From Bacteroidales bacterium (GTDB lineage: Bacteria; Bacteroidota; Bacteroidia; Bacteroidales; UBA1715), in contig JAFXAU010000025.1 of assembly GCA_017516865.1 (NCBI GenBank), positions 1 to 64,000 of the forward strand: a stretch of 64,000 nt of DNA. Direction: 5' to 3'. The notes beneath the pieces are model-generated. The model saw only the letters and a list, made by a program, of their open reading frames with translations, did not search any database and was not told where the DNA came from. The position numbers and the translations under genes are program-made. Positions 52,925 to 62,713 of the stretch are shown piece after piece; within the stretch, counting starts at the first letter, position 1; the number at the start of each line of letters is the position of its first letter.

Positions 52925-53728
52925 ATGGGTGTAACTTTCGACATAGAAAAAAATTGCTTTGTGTTTGATTTTGAACACGATGGCGTGAACGACATCATTC
53001 GTTTAACTGGCGAAGGTTACCAAGTTGAAGCATTTGGAAAATGTTTTTACTACGGATATGAATTTTCCGACGAAGTTGACGGCAACGTTCGGAGTGCGTT
53101 TATCAAATATGTGAAATTCTCGGAATCGTTGCCAAAAAACGAAAATCTGACATATTTCATTCAAAAGGCAATAAACAATCTTCATAAAAAAATAAATCTA
53201 TACGATTACGATTTGGTCATTATGCCTGAATCGTCAAGCGTGCTGAATCAATATATGTTGCGGTATATTTATCGTTTTTCACAACCTACTCTGCAATATT
53301 TGGAATTGGTGAAATCAATGCCCGAAAATATTACGTTCGACATTGACGCGTACGAAAAACAGTATCTTAATGATACGTTGGAAAATGGTCGTCCGCGTTA
53401 CACTGAACCACAGAAATTAGAAGTGAAAAAATCTATTGACACAATGATGGATTTGATTCACAAGAAAGATTATTTCACAATTGCAAAAGACGTTAAAAAA
53501 AGCCGTTTTAGGCCATATATTCAGCATTTTTTGCAGTTTAAGACTGAAGCAGATAAAGAATTGTGTGCGGCCATAAAACAGCAAAATATCCTGATAATTG
53601 ACGATATTGCCACGAGCGGTTCCACGTTGAACGAAATTCTTCGTACACTCAGAATATTGAATGAAGACAATAGAATAACGATTTTTAGCCTTATCGGGCG
53701 GAAAGATTTAATGGTTGAATCGATGTAA
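52925..53728 (+). CDS. Phosphoribosyltransferase-domain protein
   Basis: 267 residues. The PRPP-binding loop ILIIDDIATSGSTLNEILRTLR lies near residue 224 of an otherwise unusual protein: an N-terminal 70-residue domain (EKNCFVFDFEHDGVNDIIRLTGEGYQVEAFGK), then NLYDYDLVIMPESSSVLNQYML and a long helical insert (120-200). It is not any of the purine/pyrimidine salvage enzymes I recognise. It directly follows the nucleotidyltransferase (2-base gap). Confidence 0.78.
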   Translation: MGVTFDIEKNCFVFDFEHDGVNDIIRLTGEGYQVEAFGKCFYYGYEFSDEVDGNVRSAFIKYVKFSESLPKNENLTYFIQKAINNLHKKINLYDYDLVIMPESSSVLNQYMLRYIYRFSQPTLQYLELVKSMPENITFDIDAYEKQYLNDTLENGRPRYTEPQKLEVKKSIDTMMDLIHKKDYFTIAKDVKKSRFRPYIQHFLQFKTEADKELCAAIKQQNILIIDDIATSGSTLNEILRTLRILNEDNRITIFSLIGRKDLMVESM

Positions 53729-53793
53729 AATAATATGCCTATGACGTAAAAAAATTAGAAATACAAATAAATATTGGCAATTTGCTATTCTGA

Positions 53794-53916
53794 CTCTTGA
53801 AACTACCACTTTTAAGACTCCAATGGGATAGAAAGTTCTCTATTTAGCGGACTTTTTTATCTATTGGTAGGGTTGTGGTAGACCTCAAGAGCGGATGAAT
53901 GAGTCCGCTTTTTTTA
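53794..53916 (+). ncRNA. Candidate structured RNA or attenuator
   Basis: Nested pairing: CTTGA (53796-53800) with TCAAG (53885-53889); CTACCAC (53803-53809) with GTGGTAG (53875-53881); CCAAT (53819-53823) with ATTGG (53863-53867); GATAGAAAG (from 53827) with CTTTTTTATC (to 53861). The loop AGCGGAC (53846-53852) repeats the 5' arm of the following terminator (AGCGGA at 53890-53895; TCCGCT at 53903-53908, then T-run) and could pair with its 3' arm, which would break it. The T9SS gene starts at 53976. Confidence 0.5.
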
Positions 53917-53975
53917 TTTTAACATTTTATATTATTAATTAGAGGTTGCGCCCGACACGAATTAGGGATAAAACA

Positions 53976-54851
53976 ATGAAAACAGTTTCAAAATTTTTAA
54001 CGACGATTATGTTACTTATTTCGTCAAGTGCTGTGTTTGCTCAAATTGAGTTGGTTTCTACATTCAGTAGCCAACAAAGTAATGATGTTTATTTTGCTGG
54101 GACAGTATATAGTGAATATGATTATGGAGGCGATATGCAAATTTATAATTTATCTGGAATTGATGGATTTATGCAACAAGAGTTTGATGAAGAGACAAAT
54201 TCTATTAATCTGAAAATTTATTCTGGTGATTTTTCAAGTATTATTACGAAAACTATTAAAGTGCCTTCATTTGATGGATATAAGCTCGAAATTCGAGATA
54301 AGGAAGAACGTTGTAAATTTTCGCAACATATTTTTAATAATGATGATGAGTTAGAATGTATGGTGAGCTATGTTTCTAAAGATGATGATTTTGCTAATTA
54401 TTCTGAAAAGTTAGTGTTATTAGATTCAAAAGGAAATATTATTAAAGATTTTGGAAACGCACGTTATATGAGATGGCATAATGGTCTTTATTTAATTAAT
54501 AATCAAGCATATATCATAATAAGTAGATATGAGAAAGGTAAGGCAACATCAACATATGAAATCTATTCTGTTCCCACAACAGTTAATCCTAATCAATTAA
54601 AATCTGCAACAATTTCAAATTCAACGCTTTCGGCGTTTCCAAATCCAGCAAAAACGTTTGTAAACCTTTCGTATAATGTTTCGGGCGTGGAAGATGCAGA
54701 AATGGTCATAACCGATGCAAGCGGTCGTGTGGTGGAACGCAGAATCGTAAACGCTATGCAAGATAATCTTCGACTCAACGTGGCAAACTATAAACGAGGA
54801 ATGTATTTCTACGAAGTTCAAGGTTTTACAGGTCGTTTTATTGTAGAATAA
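53976..54851 (+). CDS. T9SS-sorted exported protein
   Basis: 291 residues. Signal peptide (MKTVSKFLTTIMLLISSSAVFAQ), a central strand-rich body without known domain (YNLSGIDGFMQQEFDEETNSI, LVLLDSKGNIIKDFG), and a C-terminal sorting domain: SAFPNPAKTFVNLSYNVSG, ITDASGRVVERR, NYKRGMYFYEVQGFTGRFIVE. The 5' half is clearly more AT-rich than the sorting-domain end. Start ATG 53976 fits the signal peptide; the frame extends to 53946. Single gene with a terminator. Confidence 0.8.
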   Translation: MKTVSKFLTTIMLLISSSAVFAQIELVSTFSSQQSNDVYFAGTVYSEYDYGGDMQIYNLSGIDGFMQQEFDEETNSINLKIYSGDFSSIITKTIKVPSFDGYKLEIRDKEERCKFSQHIFNNDDELECMVSYVSKDDDFANYSEKLVLLDSKGNIIKDFGNARYMRWHNGLYLINNQAYIIISRYEKGKATSTYEIYSVPTTVNPNQLKSATISNSTLSAFPNPAKTFVNLSYNVSGVEDAEMVITDASGRVVERRIVNAMQDNLRLNVANYKRGMYFYEVQGFTGRFIVE

Positions 54852-54878
54852 ACAATTTTTCTAAAACCTTCTTTTCAA

Positions 54879-54912
54879 TCGGCGGGGCTGGTGCAGTTCC
54901 GCCGAATTTTTA
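54879..54912 (+). terminator. Terminator after T9SS gene
   Basis: TCGGCGG (54879-54885) pairs with CCGCCGA (54899-54905), then ATTTTT. Confidence 0.8.
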
Positions 54913-55238
54913 AGCAATTAATAAGAATGTAGAGATTCCTTGCCTCGCGATGCTCGGCTACGGAATGACGCATTACATTTAATAGAAGGGAGAAGGAGTG
55001 AGACCGTCATCTCGAACGAAGCATAGCGAAGTGAGAGATCTGCACAAAAAATATGGTCAATCGTCAAATTCGTGGCATTTTTATTTGTAAAGAATTGAAT
55101 AATTTAATCATCTTTACATTTTTGCTCGAAAAATTTAACTGATTTCTGGCAAAAAAGCTATTGGAATTTGCATAGAATTTTCTCTTAAAACTATTACAAA
55201 TTCAACTTTTTTCGTGTTCTTTGCATGGAACGTTTTTT
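54913..55238. repeat. Intergenic stretch with dispersed repeats
   Basis: Contains GAGATTCCTTGCCTCGCGATG...GGAATGACG (54932-54970) and GTCATCTCGAACGAAGC...GAGAGATCTGC (55006-55042), inversely related members of the family also at 4482-4625. No gene. Confidence 0.6.
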
Positions 55239-55622
55239 ATGAAACAGAGAATTTTACAAGGATTTTTGTCGGTAAGTTTATTGCTGGTGTCGTGTCAGTG
55301 CTTTTCGCAAAAGCTAAAGACATACGAGGATTCAGTAAAATATGACGCAAAGATGGTTCGATTTGAAAAAATGTTCGTGCAGGCGAATCTCGAAAAAAAC
55401 AGAAAAAATTTCGACCAGGCTACTGCGTTATATTATGATTGTCTTAAACTAAAACCGTCGAGCGGCGCGGTGTATTACGAATTGGCAAACATTGCTTTCG
55501 AGAAAGACCGCTATTTCGAAGCGGAGGAAAATATCAAAAAAGCAATAAAGTTTGTCCCTGAAAATTTGGAGTATAAACGCTTTTTAGACGATTTATACGT
55601 GAAAATGGGTAAAAAAAGATAA
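55239..55622 (+). CDS. Small exported TPR protein
   Basis: 127 residues. N-terminal signal (MKQRILQGFLSVSLLLVSCQCFSQ). TPR helices follow: NFDQATALYYDCLKLKPSSGAVYYELANIAFEKDRYFEAEENIKKAIKFVPENLEYK. First of four genes TPR - DUF4292 - EnvC-like - DUF4175, a run concerned with the envelope. Start at ATG 55239; the frame extends 18 bases further up. Confidence 0.75.
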   Translation: MKQRILQGFLSVSLLLVSCQCFSQKLKTYEDSVKYDAKMVRFEKMFVQANLEKNRKNFDQATALYYDCLKLKPSSGAVYYELANIAFEKDRYFEAEENIKKAIKFVPENLEYKRFLDDLYVKMGKKR

Positions 55623-55640
55623 TTTTGTAAAAAATTACGG

Positions 55641-56468
55641 ATGCGAAGACTTGTTTATATATTGGTTTTGATGTTGCTTTTTAGTTCGTGCCACTCATCG
55701 AAAAACACGGTGAGCGTTGCCAATACAAAGGATATTGACATTGTTTCGCTCTACGATTCCATCACCAGCCATTATGGAAATTTTTCCACCATTTCGATGA
55801 AATTTTCGGTTGAATCGAAGGATTTGAAATTTCTTCCTGTGCAGATTAAAGGTACTATTCGTATAAAACGCGACAGTGCCATCTGGATTTCGGTTGCTCC
55901 GACGCTAAACTTAGAAATGTTTCGTTGCCTGATTACGAGAGACAGTGTAAAATTCTATTCAAAATTGCAAAAGACATACTATGCCGGTCGTTTGGATTCG
56001 CTCACGCGGCAAACCGGGGCAGAATTTGACTACAAGTCTATTGAAGCTATATTTTTAGACGAGATTTTCTTCTGCCAGCATGAGCCTGTAAGCGACACGT
56101 TGGCACTGATACGTACGTTTGAACAAAACAAATACACATTCCAAACCACGTCGAAAAAGGCATTCAAGAAAAACAGCATGCTGACGTTGCTGCAGAAATG
56201 GCAAGTTTCCAATGATAATTATCGTATCAACAATGTGACGATTTTTGCAACCGACGATGTGATGAACGATGCAAAATTTAAGATTGATTACGAAGATTAT
56301 GAGGATTTTAACTCAATATCGTTTCCGACAAAATGGTATATGAAGTCGAAAATGCCGAACAAGAAATTTGATGTTGGCGTGACGTATTCAAAAATCACAT
56401 TCAACGAGAATTTGTCGTTCCCGTTCAATTTAAGTAGTAGCTATCAAAAAATGGAACTGAAAAATTGA
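55641..56468 (+). CDS. DUF4292 lipoprotein
   Basis: 275 residues. Lipobox LLFSSC (Cys17). The body (ITSHYGNFSTISMKFSVESKDLKFLPVQIKGTIRIKRDSAIWISVAPTLNLEMFRCLITRDSVKFYSKLQKTYYAG) is the DUF4292 pattern, an LolA/LolB-like open barrel, which may bind lipid. Function unproven. The TGA overlaps the ATG of the EnvC-like gene. Confidence 0.85.
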   Translation: MRRLVYILVLMLLFSSCHSSKNTVSVANTKDIDIVSLYDSITSHYGNFSTISMKFSVESKDLKFLPVQIKGTIRIKRDSAIWISVAPTLNLEMFRCLITRDSVKFYSKLQKTYYAGRLDSLTRQTGAEFDYKSIEAIFLDEIFFCQHEPVSDTLALIRTFEQNKYTFQTTSKKAFKKNSMLTLLQKWQVSNDNYRINNVTIFATDDVMNDAKFKIDYEDYEDFNSISFPTKWYMKSKMPNKKFDVGVTYSKITFNENLSFPFNLSSSYQKMELKN

Positions 56469-57715
56469 TGAGAAAGATTTGTTTCATATTGATTGCCTTG
56501 TTTTTCTGTGCTTCGTACGATGGATTTTGCCAAAAAGGGAAAAAAACCGTCAAGCAGGTGCAGGCCGAGGCAGCGAAGGCTAAAAAAGAAATTGAGCGTA
56601 CCAGCAAGCTGTTGAAGGAAACAGAAAAAAGCAAATCTATTTCAATGGAGCGCGTCACGTTGTTGAGCCAACAGATTACGGAACGTAAAAAATATGTAAC
56701 CTCGTTGCAGCAGGAAATTGAATTTATTGAGCAGGACATAGCATCGACAAATTCTCAAATTCACACATTGACGGTGCAACTGGAAGAAGTTCAAAAAGAT
56801 TATAATCACACGTTGTTTGTGCTGTATAAAGTACATTCGCAGTACGAACAACTGATTTTCATTTTGTCGGCGGACGATTTCAATCAGGCTTTCAATCGTT
56901 TGAAATATCTGCAATATTATTCGGATTATATGATTCAGCAGTCGGAGCGCATTCAGGCTTTACAAGACAGTCTTGGCGTGCGGAAATACGATTTGGAGAA
57001 TCTGCTTGCAAAAAAGAAAAATCTTGTCGGTGAAAAACAGTCCGAGGCCCACAAATTGGAACAAGACAAGTATCTTGCCGATGCTACGGTAAAAAAATTG
57101 TCGGCAAAACAAAGCGAGTTGCAAAAGAAACTTGCTCAAAAACAGGCACTTGCAAAAAAACTTAACAAGCAAATCGAAGATTTGATTAAGGCTGAAATTG
57201 AAGCGAAACGTAAGGCCGCCGCCGCAAAGAATAAAGCCTCAGGAACCACGACAAAAACTACAACTTCCGTCAGTACGCTGACACCAGAAGAAAAGCTTGT
57301 CTCTAAGAATTTCGCCGAAAACAAAGGGCGTCTTCCGTGGCCGACTGCAACGGGAAAAATTATAGAACAATTCGGTCGTCACAAGCATGCGACTTTGGAA
57401 TACGTTGAGGTAGAAAGCAACGGTGTGGAAATCGCTACTACAAAAGGCTCGAAAGCCCGAGCTATTTTCGATGGAACCGTGTCGAAAATTGTTCTCATCC
57501 CTGGTCGTAACACTGCCGTGTTGATTAAACACGGAAATTACTACACGGTTTACGATAACCTTATTTCCGTCACTGTGAAGGCTGGGCAACAAGTTAAGGC
57601 AAAACAGGAAATTGGTACAATCTATACCGACCCCGAGACAAATTCAACTGTGCTTCAGTTGCAGATTTGGCGTGAACTCGAAAAGTTAGACCCTGAATTG
57701 TGGCTATCTAAATAA
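56468..57715 (+). CDS. EnvC-like murein hydrolase activator (degenerate M23 domain)
   Basis: 415 residues. Signal peptide (MRKICFILIALFFCASYDGFC), long coiled coil (residues 25-270), C-terminal LytM/M23 domain (GVEIATTKGSKARAIFDGTVSKIVLI...TAVLIKHGNYYTVYDNL...LQLQIWRELEKLDPELWL). The zinc ligands are not conserved (no HxxxD; HxH is LQLQ), as in E. coli EnvC, so it probably activates amidases at division. Its 3' end overlaps the next ATG by 1 base. Confidence 0.9.
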   Translation: MRKICFILIALFFCASYDGFCQKGKKTVKQVQAEAAKAKKEIERTSKLLKETEKSKSISMERVTLLSQQITERKKYVTSLQQEIEFIEQDIASTNSQIHTLTVQLEEVQKDYNHTLFVLYKVHSQYEQLIFILSADDFNQAFNRLKYLQYYSDYMIQQSERIQALQDSLGVRKYDLENLLAKKKNLVGEKQSEAHKLEQDKYLADATVKKLSAKQSELQKKLAQKQALAKKLNKQIEDLIKAEIEAKRKAAAAKNKASGTTTKTTTSVSTLTPEEKLVSKNFAENKGRLPWPTATGKIIEQFGRHKHATLEYVEVESNGVEIATTKGSKARAIFDGTVSKIVLIPGRNTAVLIKHGNYYTVYDNLISVTVKAGQQVKAKQEIGTIYTDPETNSTVLQLQIWRELEKLDPELWLSK

Positions 57716-60700
57716 TGCCTATGGAGAAATCCAATATCCATATCATTATCAGTGAATTGGATAAATTCACACGCAAGTTTTATTTAAATGAATGCATTAA
57801 AGGGCTTATCCTTTTTGTACTTATCGGCGTTTTCTATTTCTTGGTCATTAGTTGCGCCGAGTATTTTGCATTTTTCCCGACAACTGTTCGCACGGTGGTG
57901 TTCTACACATCAATAGTTTTGGCAGCGGTTGCGTTGGTGAAATATATTTTGATCCCGTTTTTTCAGATGCACAAAATAGGGAAGGTGCTCACGCATACCG
58001 AGGCTGCACGGATAATCACGCAGTTTTTCCCCGAAATTAAAGACACGTTACTCAATACGCTGGAACTTGCCGACGATGCTTCGTTGGCTGACAATACTCT
58101 TGCCGTAGCTGCAATCAATCAAAAAATTGCAGCTCTCCGCCCGATTCCGTTCGAGTCGGCTATAGATTTTAAGAAACTGCTTCGCTATTGGAAATATTTT
58201 GTTGCGTTGATTTTGATGATTGTACTTGTGTCAATCTTTTATCCGCGAGCCATTGCCGACGGGGCAAAACGTATTGTGAATCATAACGAGTTTTTCGAAA
58301 AACCGGCTCCGTTCACGTTTATTTTGGATAACGACACGTTGTCGGTGATAAAAGGCGATGATTTTACAATTTCAATGCACGTAGAAGGCCGCTTTGTACC
58401 AGAACGCATAAATATTTCAATCGGCGGAAATAACTTCTTAATGACGAGAAAAACGGCCTCGTCGTTTGAATATGTTCTCCGTGGTTGCAACAATTCAATA
58501 CAGTTTTCATTTAATGCCGAGGACATTTCGTCGCAAGTGTTTCGGTTACAAGTATTTCCACTCCCGCAATTATTAAATTTCGGCATTTCTGCAACAGTTC
58601 CACAGTATACTGGTCTTGACAATGTAAATGTTTCAAATACAGGCGACATTACTATTCCTGCTGGGACAAACATTGTGTGGAACGTAGAAACTGCCGATGC
58701 CGATTCGTTGTTTTTTGTGACAGAAAACGGTGTTCAAACAGCATTTACTAAAAAAGATGGGCAATTTGTTTTGAATCAGCGAATTATGCAGACAACTCCG
58801 TACACGTTAGTCGGAAAAAACAAATATCTCGACACGGTAGAAATAATTTCGTACACGTTTACTGTTATTCCCGATTTGCGCCCGTCTATACAGGTTGAAC
58901 AAAAGCAGGATAGTTCGCAGTATTTCACGTATTACTTTAAGGGAGAAATCCAAGATGATTATGGTTTTTCGTCGTTGGAATTTGTGTATTTTCTAAAAGA
59001 CAAAGAATCAGAAGCCCAGCGTATTCCATTGGAATTTTCGCCGTCGACCGCACATCAACAATATTTCTATATGTTTGATTTCGCCCAATTTGCTAAAGGA
59101 GATGAGGTGAATTATTATTTCGAAGTGTTTGATAACGATGCTGTTAGTGGAAGAAAATCGGCACGTACGTCGACCTATAATTTTGTAATTCCTACGCAGG
59201 ACGAGTTGGAAAAAATGCAGGAGGAATATTCCAAACAAATCGAATCGTCGTTTGAACAGTCTTCGTCGCTTACACAAGAATTGGTAAAGGATTTCGACAA
59301 ATTGAAACAAAAATTGCTCAACGAAAATCTTTCCGACTGGGAACGACAACAGGTTCTCGATGAGATGAAGCAAAAGCAGGAGCAGATTAAGCAACAGGTG
59401 GAACAACTCACGCAGTCGCTCGAACAGAAAAACGACTTGCAAAACAAATTGTCGGAACGCGACGAGGAAATTCTCCGCAAACAGAAGGAGATTGAAGATT
59501 TGTTGAATTCGTTGATGGACGATGAACTTCGTAAAATGATGGAGGAATTCAACCAAATGATGGAGAATTACAACAAAGACGAGTTCATCAAGAAATCGGA
59601 GGAGATGAAGCTATCGTTCGAGGAGCTTTCCAAGCAGCTTGACCGCGATTTGGAATTGTTGAAGCGGATGGACGTTGAGGAGTCGGTTCAAAAGACAAGT
59701 GACCGTTTGCAGGAATTGGCAACAGAGCAACAAAAACTTGCCGAGGAATTGAAAAACGCTAAGAATCAAGAAGATATACAACAGAAGATAGACGAAATTT
59801 CTAAAGAATTGGAGTCCATAGAGAAAGAGTACAAAGATGCTCAAATGAAAAACGATGAATTACAGCAAAAGTTTGATTTACAGGATTTTGAACAACAATT
59901 CCAAGACATTCAAAATTCTATGGAACAGAGTAAGTCCGAGCAACAACAAGGTCAGCAGTCGAAGTCTTCAAAATCGATGAAAAAGGCTGCCGAACAGACA
60001 CAGCAGTTGGCTCAGAGCATGCAAGGAATGATGCAACAGCAGATGGCTCAGCAAAATATGGAAGACATGGCTAATATGCGGCAAATTCTCGAAAACTTGA
60101 TGACATTTTCGTTCCAACAGGAGGATTTGATGACGCAGACAGGCAAACTATCGTATGCCGATCCGAAATATGCCGAGGTGGCATTTCAGCAGAATGTGTT
60201 GCGGGAAAATTTCAAAATCATAAAGGATTCATTATATGCGCTTAGTCTGCGTGTTCCGCAAATCTCGCAGACTATCAACAACGAAATGTTGGAAATCTAT
60301 AAAAACGGGAATGCGGTAATCGACCATCTTGAGCAGCGACAACGCGGACTTGCACGAATTAGTCAGCAATATATGATGACGTCGGCAAATAATTTAGCGT
60401 TGTTGTTTTCGGAAGTTTTGGAACAAATGCAACAACAGGCGGCACAACAAATGGAGGGGCAGCAACAGTGTCAGAATCCTAAAAACAGCGGAAAAGGTCA
60501 GAAACCGTCGTTCCAACAGATGAAACAAATGCAACAATCACTGAAAGAGCAAATGCAACAGATGATGCAGCAGATGAAAGATGGCGGAATGCCGTCGGGA
60601 CAGATGCAGAAACAGTTGAGTGAGATGCTTATGAAAGAACAGATGCTGAAGCAATTGGGAAATCAAATGATGAAAGAAGGTGAACTTTCACCCGAGGGTG

Positions 60701-61035
60701 TTCAACAATTGAAGGACATTCAGCGGTTGATGGACCAGACTGAGCGTGACATTGTGAATCAAAATATTACTCCTCAGACGTTAATGCGTCAGGAACAAAT
60801 TCTCACTCGTCTGCTCGAAGCTGACAAATCCGAGCGCGAACGCGATATGGATAAGGAACGCGAATCAAAGACGGCAGTCGAAAAACCGTCGGAAAGCGCC
60901 AAGAAAATGTTTCGCCAGAGCGATGCCGAAAAACAGCAGTACGACGATGTCTTACAAGAAAATAGCGTGAAACTGAAACCACAGTATCAAAAGATTTATT
61001 CAGACTATATCATCAATCTGAACGAAGAAAAGTAG
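57715..61035 (+). CDS. DUF4175 large membrane-anchored coiled-coil protein
   Basis: 1106 residues. Three N-terminal membrane segments (about 26-48, 56-82, 146-168), an Ig-like region (200-490, with FTFILDNDTLSVIKGDDFTISM and PLPQLLNFGISATVPQYTGL), then 550 residues of coiled coil very rich in Gln, Glu, Lys and Met, including a Met/Gln block after 740 (MQGMMQQQMAQQNMEDM). DUF4175 proteins are common in Bacteroidota; their function is unknown. Start could also be ATG 57721. Last gene of the envelope run. Confidence 0.85.
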   Translation: MPMEKSNIHIIISELDKFTRKFYLNECIKGLILFVLIGVFYFLVISCAEYFAFFPTTVRTVVFYTSIVLAAVALVKYILIPFFQMHKIGKVLTHTEAARIITQFFPEIKDTLLNTLELADDASLADNTLAVAAINQKIAALRPIPFESAIDFKKLLRYWKYFVALILMIVLVSIFYPRAIADGAKRIVNHNEFFEKPAPFTFILDNDTLSVIKGDDFTISMHVEGRFVPERINISIGGNNFLMTRKTASSFEYVLRGCNNSIQFSFNAEDISSQVFRLQVFPLPQLLNFGISATVPQYTGLDNVNVSNTGDITIPAGTNIVWNVETADADSLFFVTENGVQTAFTKKDGQFVLNQRIMQTTPYTLVGKNKYLDTVEIISYTFTVIPDLRPSIQVEQKQDSSQYFTYYFKGEIQDDYGFSSLEFVYFLKDKESEAQRIPLEFSPSTAHQQYFYMFDFAQFAKGDEVNYYFEVFDNDAVSGRKSARTSTYNFVIPTQDELEKMQEEYSKQIESSFEQSSSLTQELVKDFDKLKQKLLNENLSDWERQQVLDEMKQKQEQIKQQVEQLTQSLEQKNDLQNKLSERDEEILRKQKEIEDLLNSLMDDELRKMMEEFNQMMENYNKDEFIKKSEEMKLSFEELSKQLDRDLELLKRMDVEESVQKTSDRLQELATEQQKLAEELKNAKNQEDIQQKIDEISKELESIEKEYKDAQMKNDELQQKFDLQDFEQQFQDIQNSMEQSKSEQQQGQQSKSSKSMKKAAEQTQQLAQSMQGMMQQQMAQQNMEDMANMRQILENLMTFSFQQEDLMTQTGKLSYADPKYAEVAFQQNVLRENFKIIKDSLYALSLRVPQISQTINNEMLEIYKNGNAVIDHLEQRQRGLARISQQYMMTSANNLALLFSEVLEQMQQQAAQQMEGQQQCQNPKNSGKGQKPSFQQMKQMQQSLKEQMQQMMQQMKDGGMPSGQMQKQLSEMLMKEQMLKQLGNQMMKEGELSPEGVQQLKDIQRLMDQTERDIVNQNITPQTLMRQEQILTRLLEADKSERERDMDKERESKTAVEKPSESAKKMFRQSDAEKQQYDDVLQENSVKLKPQYQKIYSDYIINLNEEK

Positions 61036-61040
61036 AAATC

Positions 61041-61676
61041 TTATTTGAAATTATTTAAAATCGTCTGCATTTGTGCGGCCGTCAACTGACCAGCGGCGGA
61101 GCAATGTTGTTTGTCAATTGCGACAAATGTGAATGGACTGCCAAGGCATACGTTTGCGATACGTGAAATTTTTCCATTTTCTCCCATTGCCAGAGCAACT
61201 AAATTTTCGTATTCCGCATACAGCGAAAGAACTACCGCGCTATCGCGTTGTGAAAGGGCTGTAGTGGCAACTTTTGCAATATCAGCCTTTTGCGAAAAAC
61301 AAGTGTCTATAATGTTGCGTAATTCTTCAATAGATGGTGTATTTTCGTAATTGTGGTACGAAATAATTACTTTGCAGCCGTGTTCGTGAGCAAACGAAAT
61401 AATGTCGTTTTTAAACTCTGTCGCAGATTCTATTTCAACATCAACGTAGCAAGCTCCAGAAAGAATGGCTGTTTTCAATAGCAATGACCGCTGTTCGTCG
61501 TTGCAGTAGTCGGGTCGGCAAGTTGCAATTGTAGGGTGCGAAATATTCGAAAACACTGATTTGACGGTGTTTTCGTCCAATTCACATAAATCTATACGAA
61601 TTTCTGCCATTTCGGCGGAATTTGCAATCTGGACTACAGATTCAGGGCTCTTTTCAACAACACTAACGCAAATCAT
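61041..61676 (-). CDS. aroD: 3-dehydroquinate dehydratase, type I
   Basis: A 211-residue class I DHQ dehydratase. EIRIDLCEL binds substrate, SYHNYENT has the general-base His, KVATTA the Schiff-base Lys, and GSPFTF closes the active site. The third shikimate-pathway step. The start overlaps the aroB stop by 14 bases; last gene of the aromatic operon. Confidence 0.93.
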   Translation of the reverse strand: MICVSVVEKSPESVVQIANSAEMAEIRIDLCELDENTVKSVFSNISHPTIATCRPDYCNDEQRSLLLKTAILSGACYVDVEIESATEFKNDIISFAHEHGCKVIISYHNYENTPSIEELRNIIDTCFSQKADIAKVATTALSQRDSAVVLSLYAEYENLVALAMGENGKISRIANVCLGSPFTFVAIDKQHCSAAGQLTAAQMQTILNNFK

Positions 61677-62697
61677 TGACTACACGTTCTAATTCATCAT
61701 AGGTTATTTTTTCGACAGAGCAAGCTCCAATGCCTGTCAGATATACAAAGTGTACGCCGTTGCCTTCGCGTTTTTTGTCGCTTTTCATAAGTTTGAGCAA
61801 TTCAGAGCCATCGACGTTGCATGAAATTGGCATACCTAAATTTGAAAGCAAGGTTATCAATCTTGCACAGTCTGATTCTTTCATTTTCCCTTTCAAGACA
61901 GACAATTTTGCCGCGTAGACCATTCCTACGGAAACTGCACAGCCATGGGGCAGATGTGTAATCTTTTCTATGGCGTGGCCGAATGTGTGACCGAAATTGA
62001 AAATTCTTCGTAATCCCGATTCCCGTGCATCTTGACTTACAATCTTAGCTTTAATCACAACCGACTCGTACACAAGATTTTCAAGTACATCGAGCGAGAA
62101 ATTTTTTATTTCCTGGATATGCGATTCAATATAAGAAAACAGCGATTCGCTATAAATTGCCCCGTATTTCACGACCTCTCCCATTCCACTCAGCAATTCC
62201 TCTTGTGGCAGCGATTTTAGAATTTCTAATTCGCAAATCACAAATTTTGGAAGATTGAATGTGCCGATGATGTTTTTGATGCCTCGGAAGTTCACGCCAT
62301 TTTTGCCTCCCACACTTGCATCAACTTGACCAAGCAATGTTGTTGAAACAAATCCGAATTGCACACCGCGCATGAAAATTGTGGCGATAAAACCGCTCAT
62401 GTCGCAAACAATTCCGCCGCCTATGCCTAAAATGAACGATGAACGGTCGAATTCCGCCTCTATCAATTGTTCAAAAATCACGTCAAGCGACTGAAGACAT
62501 TTGTTTGATTCTCCTTGTGGAATTTCAAGAACAATATCGGCTTGCGGAAATTTGTCGCCGTACAATTTGTGAATGACAGGATCGGTTATGATGGCAATCT
62601 TTCCTGTTTTAGGTAGGTACTTGGAAACATTTGTAAGCGTTTCGCCTACAAATATTTCCGATTTCCCTATGGAACTTTGTATTTCGAGTCTCTTCAT
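61663..62697 (-). CDS. aroB: 3-dehydroquinate synthase
   Basis: 344 residues. NAD-dependent cyclisation of DAHP to 3-dehydroquinate. GIGGGIVCDMSGFIATIFMRGV (NAD site), STTLLGQVDASVGGKNGVNFRGIKNIIGTF, SGMGEVVKYG and the zinc His motif GHTFGHAIE are complete. Placed between aroG/CM and aroD. Confidence 0.95.
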   Translation of the reverse strand: MKRLEIQSSIGKSEIFVGETLTNVSKYLPKTGKIAIITDPVIHKLYGDKFPQADIVLEIPQGESNKCLQSLDVIFEQLIEAEFDRSSFILGIGGGIVCDMSGFIATIFMRGVQFGFVSTTLLGQVDASVGGKNGVNFRGIKNIIGTFNLPKFVICELEILKSLPQEELLSGMGEVVKYGAIYSESLFSYIESHIQEIKNFSLDVLENLVYESVVIKAKIVSQDARESGLRRIFNFGHTFGHAIEKITHLPHGCAVSVGMVYAAKLSVLKGKMKESDCARLITLLSNLGMPISCNVDGSELLKLMKSDKKREGNGVHFVYLTGIGACSVEKITYDELERVVNDLR

Positions 62698-62713
62698 TTT
62701 TGCCTAATTTCGG

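Noticed and set aside
59008..59556. Antisense frames under the DUF4175 gene
   Set aside because: Leu/Phe- or Ser/Cys-rich products caused by the Gln/Glu/Lys coiled-coil codons on the other strand.
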